Positions 59,233 to 64,000 of a stretch of 64,000 nt of DNA are shown here, piece after piece. This stretch comes from JBFAPK01 sp040676675 (GTDB lineage Bacteria; Actinomycetota; Actinomycetes; Mycobacteriales; Micromonosporaceae). The notes under the pieces were generated by a model that saw nothing but the letters and a program-made list of their open reading frames with translations, was not told the origin of the DNA and searched no databases. The translations under genes were made by a program, and so were the position numbers. Numbering within the stretch: the stretch's first letter is position 1; every line of letters starts with the position of its first letter. Where the stretch lies: the NCBI RefSeq assembly GCF_040676675.1, contig NZ_JBFAPK010000029.1, positions 1 through 64,000 on the forward strand, given 5' to 3'.

Positions 59233-61434
59233 ATGGGTGAGGACCGGGGCGCCGTACGCGAGCGAGCCGAGGCGGTGCTGCGCCGCCTGGCCGGCGAGCA
59301 CGCGCGGCTGCGCGACGACCAGTGGCGGGCGATCGAGGCGCTCGTCGTCGACCGGCGGCGGGTGCTCTGCGTACAGCGCACCGGGTGGGGCAAGTCCGCG
59401 GTCTACTTCGTGGCGACCGCGCTGCTCCGCGCCGGCGAGTCCGGGCCCGGAGCCGGGAGCGCGCCAGGACCCGCAGCCGCGAGCGCGCCCGGATCGGGCG
59501 TCGGCGCCGGGCCGACCGTGATCGTGTCGCCGCTGCTGGCGTTGATGCGCAACCAGGTCGAGGCGGCGGCGCGGGCGGGGATCCGGGCCCGGACCATCAA
59601 CTCGGCCAACCTCGACGAGTGGGACGAGATCACCGCCGAGATCCGGTCCGGCACGGTCGACGTCCTGCTGATCAGCCCGGAACGCCTGAACAACCCGGAC
59701 TTCCGGGACAACGTGCTCCCCCGGCTGGCGGCCACCACCGGGCTGCTCGTGGTGGACGAGGCGCACTGCGTCTCCGACTGGGGGCACGACTTCCGGCCCG
59801 ACTACCGCCGGCTGCGTACCTTCCTGGCGAACCTGCCGGCCGGTACCCCCGTGCTGGCCACCACCGCGACCGCGAACGCCCGGGTCACCCAGGACGTCGC
59901 GGAGCAGCTGAACGACGGCGGGCTCGGCGACGCGCTGGTGCTGCGCGGCGGGCTCGACCGGGAGTCGCTGCGGCTGGGCGTACTCGACCTGCCGAGCCCC
60001 GCGCACCGGCTCGGCTGGTTGGCCGACCATCTCGACGAACTGCCCGGCTCGGGGATCGTCTACACGCTCACGGTGGCGGCGGCCGGCGAGACGGCCGAGT
60101 TCCTGCGCTCGCGCGGGTACGCCGTCGCCTCGTACACCGGGCAGGCCGACGACGCCGACCGGCGCGCGGCCGAGCAGGACCTCCTCGACAACAAGATCAA
60201 GGCGTTGGTGGCCACCTCCGCGCTGGGCATGGGATTCGACAAGCCGGACCTGGGCTTCGTCGTGCACCTGGGCGCACCGCCGTCGCCGATCGCCTACTAC
60301 CAGCAGGTCGGGCGCGCGGGCCGGGCCGTGGAGCACGCCGAGGTGCTGCTGCTGCCGGGCCGGGAGGACCAGGCGATCTGGCGCTACTTCGCCTCGCTGG
60401 CCTTCCCGCCCGAGGAGCAGGTGCGCGCGGTGCTCGCGGCGCTGAGCGAGGACCGCCCGCTCTCCACCCCGGCGCTGGAACCGATCGTCGACCTGCGCCG
60501 GGCCCGGCTGGAGCTGATGCTCAAGGTGCTCGACGTGGACGGGGCGGTACGCCGGGTCCGGGGCGGTTGGGTGGCCACCGGCGAGCCGTGGCGGTACGAC
60601 GGCGAGCGGCTGCGGCGGGTCGCCGAGGCGCGGACGACCGAACAGCAGGCGATGCGCGAGTACGCGACCACCCCCGGCTGCCGGATGGAGTTCCTGCGGC
60701 GCTGCCTGGACGACGTCGACGCGGCCCCCTGCGGCCGCTGCGACCGCTGCGCGGGGCCCCGCTACCCGCTCGACGTCTCGCCCGCCGCGCTCGCCGCCGC
60801 CCAGGCGTTCCTCGGCCGGCCCGGAGTGGAGATCGCGCCGAAGAAGCTCTGGCCGACCGGGCTGGAGGCGGTCGGGGTACCGCTGCGCGGCAAGATCCCG
60901 CCGGACGAGCAGGTGCTGCCCGGCCGGGCCGTCGGGCGCCTCTCCGATTTGGGCTGGGGCGGCCGGCTGCGGGGTCTGGTCGGCCCGGAGGCGCCGGACA
61001 CCGCGCTCCCCGACGACGTGGCCGGGGCCGTGGTGGAGGTGCTCAAGGCGTGGGCGCACGGGGACGATCCCTGGCCGGCCCGGCCGGTGGGGGTGGTCGC
61101 CGTCGGGTCGCGCCGCCACCCCGAGCTGGTACGGAGCCTGGCCGGGCGGATCGCGACCGTCGGGCGGCTGCCGCTGCTCGGCGAGGTGCCGGCGCGGACG
61201 GCGGCGCCGGGCGAACCGGCGGCCCGGGGCAACAGCGCCCAGCGGGTACGCGCGCTGCACGGTGCCTTCGCGGTCCCGGACGGGTTGGCCGAGGCGCTGG
61301 CCGGGCTGGCCGGCCCGGTGCTGCTCGTCGACGACATGGTCGACTCCGGCTGGACCATGACGATGGTGGGCGGGCTGCTGCGCGCGGCCGGCGCGCCGGC
61401 GGTGCTGCCGCTCGCGCTCGCGCTGGCCGGCTGA
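59233..61434 (+). CDS. RecQ-like DEAH helicase fused to a phosphoribosyltransferase-like domain
   Basis: A 733-residue protein. RecQ-type helicase core: motif 0 LRDDQWRAIEALV (~27-39), Walker A variant VQRTGWGKSAVY (usual PTGxGKS), DEAH box VVDEAHCVSDWGHDFRPDYRRL (~172-193), ATTATA and motif VI YQQVGRAGRA. A Gly/Ala/Ser/Pro-rich insertion (~67-96) sits between motifs I and Ia. RQC-like region with Cys cluster CRMEFLRRC then CGRCDRC gives the zinc site. The C-terminal ~200 residues carry a type I phosphoribosyltransferase PRPP loop, VLLVDDMVDSGWTMTMVGGLLRAAG (~693-717). RecQ enzymes unwind DNA 3'-5' in repair; the PRTase part suggests a nucleotide-linked role. The architecture recurs in actinobacteria but is uncharacterised as far as I know. 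Confidence 0.87.
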   Translation: MGEDRGAVRERAEAVLRRLAGEHARLRDDQWRAIEALVVDRRRVLCVQRTGWGKSAVYFVATALLRAGESGPGAGSAPGPAAASAPGSGVGAGPTVIVSPLLALMRNQVEAAARAGIRARTINSANLDEWDEITAEIRSGTVDVLLISPERLNNPDFRDNVLPRLAATTGLLVVDEAHCVSDWGHDFRPDYRRLRTFLANLPAGTPVLATTATANARVTQDVAEQLNDGGLGDALVLRGGLDRESLRLGVLDLPSPAHRLGWLADHLDELPGSGIVYTLTVAAAGETAEFLRSRGYAVASYTGQADDADRRAAEQDLLDNKIKALVATSALGMGFDKPDLGFVVHLGAPPSPIAYYQQVGRAGRAVEHAEVLLLPGREDQAIWRYFASLAFPPEEQVRAVLAALSEDRPLSTPALEPIVDLRRARLELMLKVLDVDGAVRRVRGGWVATGEPWRYDGERLRRVAEARTTEQQAMREYATTPGCRMEFLRRCLDDVDAAPCGRCDRCAGPRYPLDVSPAALAAAQAFLGRPGVEIAPKKLWPTGLEAVGVPLRGKIPPDEQVLPGRAVGRLSDLGWGGRLRGLVGPEAPDTALPDDVAGAVVEVLKAWAHGDDPWPARPVGVVAVGSRRHPELVRSLAGRIATVGRLPLLGEVPARTAAPGEPAARGNSAQRVRALHGAFAVPDGLAEALAGLAGPVLLVDDMVDSGWTMTMVGGLLRAAGAPAVLPLALALAG

Positions 61435-61442
61435 GCCGGCCG

Positions 61443-61468
61443 GTGGTCGGCCGAATTCGGCCGACCAC
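61443..61468. terminator. Perfect 26-bp palindrome between convergent genes
   Basis: GTGGTCGGCCGAA followed by its exact complement TTCGGCCGACCAC; likely a bidirectional terminator between the helicase and ArsR genes. Confidence 0.75.
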
Positions 61469-61512
61469 GTGCCCTGCTCGGCGTCCGGCCGGCGCCGGGT
61501 GGCCCTTCGTCG

Positions 61513-61860
61513 TTACCGCCAGCCGGCGATCACCTCACTCCCCGCCGCGATGGCGAGGTCGAGCAGGCCGGGAAATCGGGCGTCGAGCTCCTCCCGGCGT
61601 AGCCGGTTCAGTCGCCGGGTTCCCTCGTCCCGCTGGCGGATCACGCCGGCCTCCCGGAGCGCCCTGAAGTGGCCGCTCTGGGTGGACTTGCTCACCGGCA
61701 GCGCGAAGGTCGTGCAGGCCAGTTCGCCGTCGGGCTCGGCCTCGGCGAGTCGGGCGACGATGGCGAGCCGTACGGGGTCGCTCAGCGCCGCCAGCACGGT
61801 GGTGAACCGCAGCTGGGTGCGTTCGGGGTGGACGAGTTCCGTCGCGGTACGGCTGGCCAT
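61513..61860 (-). CDS. ArsR/SmtB-type winged-helix regulator
   Basis: A 115-residue regulator. TVLAALSDPVRLAIVARLAEAEPDGELACTTFALPVSKSTQSGHFRALREAGVIRQR is the ArsR winged helix, with recognition helix SKSTQSGHFRALREAG; metal-binding ELCVCDL is absent (ACTTF has one Cys), so it probably senses something other than a classical metal. ATG 61860 is preceded by GGAG only 2 nt away. Divergent from the MFS gene, with three 21-bp operators between. Confidence 0.88.
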   Translation of the reverse strand: MASRTATELVHPERTQLRFTTVLAALSDPVRLAIVARLAEAEPDGELACTTFALPVSKSTQSGHFRALREAGVIRQRDEGTRRLNRLRREELDARFPGLLDLAIAAGSEVIAGWR

Positions 61861-61878
61861 GTCTCCAGGGTAGCCGCC

Positions 61879-61950
61879 ATGTTCAGGTCCGCCGAACATC
61901 TCTATGTTCGACGAACCCGAACATCTGCTATGTTCGGCGAATCCGAACAT
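61879..61950. promoter_or_regulatory. Three tandem ATGTTC-N9-GAACAT operators
   Basis: Three 21-bp inverted repeats at 61879-61899, 61904-61924 and 61930-61950 (25-26 bp apart) fill the space between the divergent ArsR and MFS starts. All have identical arms ATGTTC/GAACAT and 9-bp spacers. Confidence 0.9.
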
Positions 61951-61968
61951 GATGGTCTGGAGGAACCC

Positions 61969-63288
61969 ATGCCACTGGATCGCGGTACGGCCGCGCGGCA
62001 CGATCGGCCCACCCACCGCTCGCGGCCGGCCGGGCGGGCGCCCAACTCGCCGAACACGGACGGACAACCCGGCGCCGGAGGGCGCTGGCGCTTCTGGGCC
62101 ATGGCCTACGCACTCCTCGTCCTGTTGACCGGCACGAACCTGCCGACGCCCCTGTATCGGGGCTACGAGGAGCGATTCGGGTTCTCGCCGCTGGTCGTCA
62201 CACTGATCTTCGCCGCGTACGTGGCGGCGCTGATCCCCACCCTGCTGCTGGCGGGACCGTTGTCGGACGCCATCGGCCGGCGCGGCGTGCTGCTGCCGGC
62301 CGTGGCCGCGGCCGTGCTGGGATCGCTGGTCTTCGCCCTGGCCGCGAACACGGTGTGGCTCTTCGTCGCCCGTATCCTGCAGGGTCTCGCACTCGGCGCC
62401 GCGTCGGGCCCGCTGACCGCCGCGCTGACGGAACTGGAACCCACCGGCAACCGCCGCCGGGCGGCGTTGGTCTCCACCGTGACCTCCGTCGGCGGCCTCG
62501 GCCTCGGGCCCGTCTTGGGCGGCCTGCTCGCCCAGTACGGACCGGCGCCGCACGTCCTGCCGTTCGTGGTGGAGATCGTGTTGCTGGTGCCGGCGGCGGC
62601 GGCCGTCCTGGCGCTGCCGGCGGCACGCGCGAGGGCCCGGTGGCGCCCTCGCCGTCCCACCATCCCCGGTGACCTGCGCGCGGTGTTCGCGACCAGCGGG
62701 GCGGCCAGCTTCCTCGCGTTCGCCGTGATCGGGGTCTTCCTCACCCTCGTCCCCGCCTACGTGGCGACCCTCTCCGGCAGCGGGAACCTTCTTCTCGGCG
62801 GCGCGGCCGTGGCGCTGATGCTGACCTGCTCCGCCCTCGCCCAACTCGTCGGCTACGGCAGGCCGGCCCGGACGCTGGAGCTGCTCGGCCTGCCCCTGCT
62901 GGCCGTCGGACTGGTGGTCCTCGCCGTCGCGGGCGGCCGGTCCTCGCTGCCGCTGCTGCTCGTCGCGACGGCGATCGCCGGGGTCGGGCAGGGCCTCGCG
63001 TTCCTCGGCGGTCTCACCGCGGTCAACCAGGCAACCTCCGCCGACCGCCGGGCCGAGGTGTTGTCCAGCTTCTACGTGGTCATCTACCTCGGTGTCGGGC
63101 TGCCCGTCATCGGTGTCGGGTTGCTCGCCACCATGGCCGGGCTGCTGGACGCCGTGCGGTGCTTCGCGGGCGTCGTCGCCGTGCTGTGCCTGGTGATGCT
63201 CTGGGTGCTCGCCGTGGCGCGTCGGCACGGCCCGGCCGCCGGTGTCGCCGCCACCGGGGTGGCTGGTCAGCCGGCGGGGCGGCCGTAG
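61969..63288 (+). CDS. MFS transporter, 12-TM
   Basis: A 439-residue transporter; ATG 61969 has GGAGGA 6 nt upstream. A ~35-residue disordered N tail precedes about 12 helices: LLTGTNLPTPLYRGYEERFG is typical of the SMR/YceI-type MFS group; GPLSDAIGRRGVLLPAVAAAVLGS is motif A and RILQGLALGAASGPLTAAL motif B. Substrate unknown. Its transcription is probably repressed by the divergent ArsR protein. Its 3' end overlaps the converging NlpC/P60 gene by 22 bp. Confidence 0.88.
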   Translation: MPLDRGTAARHDRPTHRSRPAGRAPNSPNTDGQPGAGGRWRFWAMAYALLVLLTGTNLPTPLYRGYEERFGFSPLVVTLIFAAYVAALIPTLLLAGPLSDAIGRRGVLLPAVAAAVLGSLVFALAANTVWLFVARILQGLALGAASGPLTAALTELEPTGNRRRAALVSTVTSVGGLGLGPVLGGLLAQYGPAPHVLPFVVEIVLLVPAAAAVLALPAARARARWRPRRPTIPGDLRAVFATSGAASFLAFAVIGVFLTLVPAYVATLSGSGNLLLGGAAVALMLTCSALAQLVGYGRPARTLELLGLPLLAVGLVVLAVAGGRSSLPLLLVATAIAGVGQGLAFLGGLTAVNQATSADRRAEVLSSFYVVIYLGVGLPVIGVGLLATMAGLLDAVRCFAGVVAVLCLVMLWVLAVARRHGPAAGVAATGVAGQPAGRP

Positions 63289-64000
63289 CCGGCGACCGGC
63301 TGGTAGTCGGCCCGGTCCAGGCGGACCCGGTCCCCGGGCTTGGGCGCGTGGATGATCCGGCCGTCGCCCACGTAGATCGCCACGTGGTGGATGTCCCGGT
63401 AGTAGAAGACCAGGTCACCCGGGCGCAGGTCGGCCCGGCCGATCCGGCGCACGGCGCCGAACTGGCGGGCGGCGTTGTGCGGCAGCCGTACCCCCGCGAC
63501 GGCCCACGCCGCCAGGGTCAGCCCCGAGCAGTCGTAGCCGTCCGGGCCCTCGGCCGCCCACCGGTACGGCTTGCCGAGCTGCGCGTACGCGAACCGGACC
63601 GCCGTGGCGGCGGCCCCCGGCGGCAGGTCCGGCGGTCCGGTCGGGAGCGCCAGCAGGGCCTCGCCGGGCCGGCCCGAGGCCGACCGCAGCTGGCCGAGGC
63701 GGAGCAGATCGCCCTCGATCTTGCGTTTCCGGGCCGAGAGCTGGCGTTCCTGCACCGCCTGCTCGGTTGCGAGGGCGCGCACCGTCCGCCGGGCGGTGCC
63801 GAGCCGGTGGCGGGTCTCGGCGAGGTCCGCCAGCACCTTCTCCTGCTCCCGCCCGAGCCGCTCCAGCATGAGCAGCGGGTCCACGAGGTCGTCCGCCGTC
63901 GCGGCGGCGAAGAGCGCCGCCGCCGGCTGGGCGCCGTTGCTGCGGTACGCGGTGGCCGCGATGGTGCCGAGCCGTTCGCGGTGCACCGCCATCAGCTGCT
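63267..64000 (-). CDS. NlpC/P60 peptidoglycan hydrolase, N terminus outside window
   Basis: The reverse frame stays open to the right edge (reading ...QLMAVHRERLGTIAATAYR), so the start lies beyond 64000; ATG 63992 is only internal. At least 244 residues are present. A coiled-coil region (LERLGREQEKVLADLAETRHRLG, AVQERQLSARKRK) is followed by the NlpC/P60 domain: GKPYRWAAEGPDGYDCSGLTLAAW (catalytic Cys), DIHHVAIYVGDGRIIHAPKPGD (catalytic His and third residue). It is a RipA-like D,L-endopeptidase that splits peptidoglycan stem peptides, almost certainly exported. A signal peptide is not visible because of the truncation. Confidence 0.88.
   Translation of the reverse strand, partial: QLMAVHRERLGTIAATAYRSNGAQPAAALFAAATADDLVDPLLMLERLGREQEKVLADLAETRHRLGTARRTVRALATEQAVQERQLSARKRKIEGDLLRLGQLRSASGRPGEALLALPTGPPDLPPGAAATAVRFAYAQLGKPYRWAAEGPDGYDCSGLTLAAWAVAGVRLPHNAARQFGAVRRIGRADLRPGDLVFYYRDIHHVAIYVGDGRIIHAPKPGDRVRLDRADYQPVAGYGRPAG

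Overview
This is a 64 kb chromosomal window from a very GC-rich actinomycete. Strong third-position GC, frequent GTG and TTG starts, overlapping ATGA/GTGA gene junctions, many likely leaderless promoters, and the abundant GGTACC/CGTACC-rich codon style point to the Micromonosporaceae (Micromonospora, Plantactinospora or a relative). That placement is inference from style and gene content. I see no rRNA, tRNA, CRISPR array, transposase or phage gene. Most of the window looks like accessory or sensory chromosome rather than a core-function block.

Left part (1-16.4 kb): a truncated gene at the left edge and the gene at 10856-12925 both carry the AGNRAV motif found near the N terminus of proteins encoded with extracellular contractile injection systems (eCIS). 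The second also has the DUF4157 'eCIS core' HExxH domain and a duplicated nuclease-like module. Around them are a NUDIX hydrolase, an FMN reductase, a huge secreted S53 peptidase, a TrmB/LuxR-type regulator, an amino-acid permease, a BON-methyltransferase fusion, an ABC-F ATPase and a ROK/polyphosphate-glucokinase-like kinase.

16.6-25.8 kb: a TPR protein and a mini-Smr protein precede a cluster of three small secreted Cys-containing proteins that look like one family and share 11-bp-spaced TCAAG repeats upstream. Next come a GNAT enzyme, an ECF41/SigJ sigma factor with a matching promoter in front of itself and of the divergent CMD-domain gene it probably controls, an NADP-type oxidoreductase with a divergent TetR regulator and twin operators, and an APH-fold kinase bracketed by two copies of a dispersed palindromic repeat.

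26-48 kb: a GlxA-type AraC regulator, a membrane M28 peptidase and a zinc-ribbon protein lead to a signalling operon: response regulator-PP2C phosphatase, CHASE3 histidine kinase, stand-alone response regulator and inositol-phosphatase-like enzyme. Both response regulators are preceded by tiny overlapping leader ORFs. Then come an acetoacetate-decarboxylase-like Tat protein, a coiled-coil M15-like peptidase, a membrane spermidine-synthase-like protein, a Ser/Thr kinase with an extracellular CBM2-like domain, an RCK (KtrA/TrkA) protein, a secreted glycerophosphodiesterase, LtrA, a GT39-like mannosyltransferase, two small membrane proteins and a LytR-CpsA-Psr ligase.

48-64 kb: a secreted phosphodiester-glycosidase/metallophosphoesterase fusion, a complete five-gene branched-chain amino acid ABC transporter operon (binding protein, LivG, LivF, LivH, LivM), an MFS exporter with a divergent TetR and twin operators, a RecQ-like helicase fused to a phosphoribosyltransferase-like domain, an ArsR/MFS divergent pair with three tandem operators, and an NlpC/P60 hydrolase running off the right edge. 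Four near-identical hairpins (about 2.6, 23.7, 24.9 and 56.9 kb) form a dispersed repeat family that probably also acts as transcription terminators.
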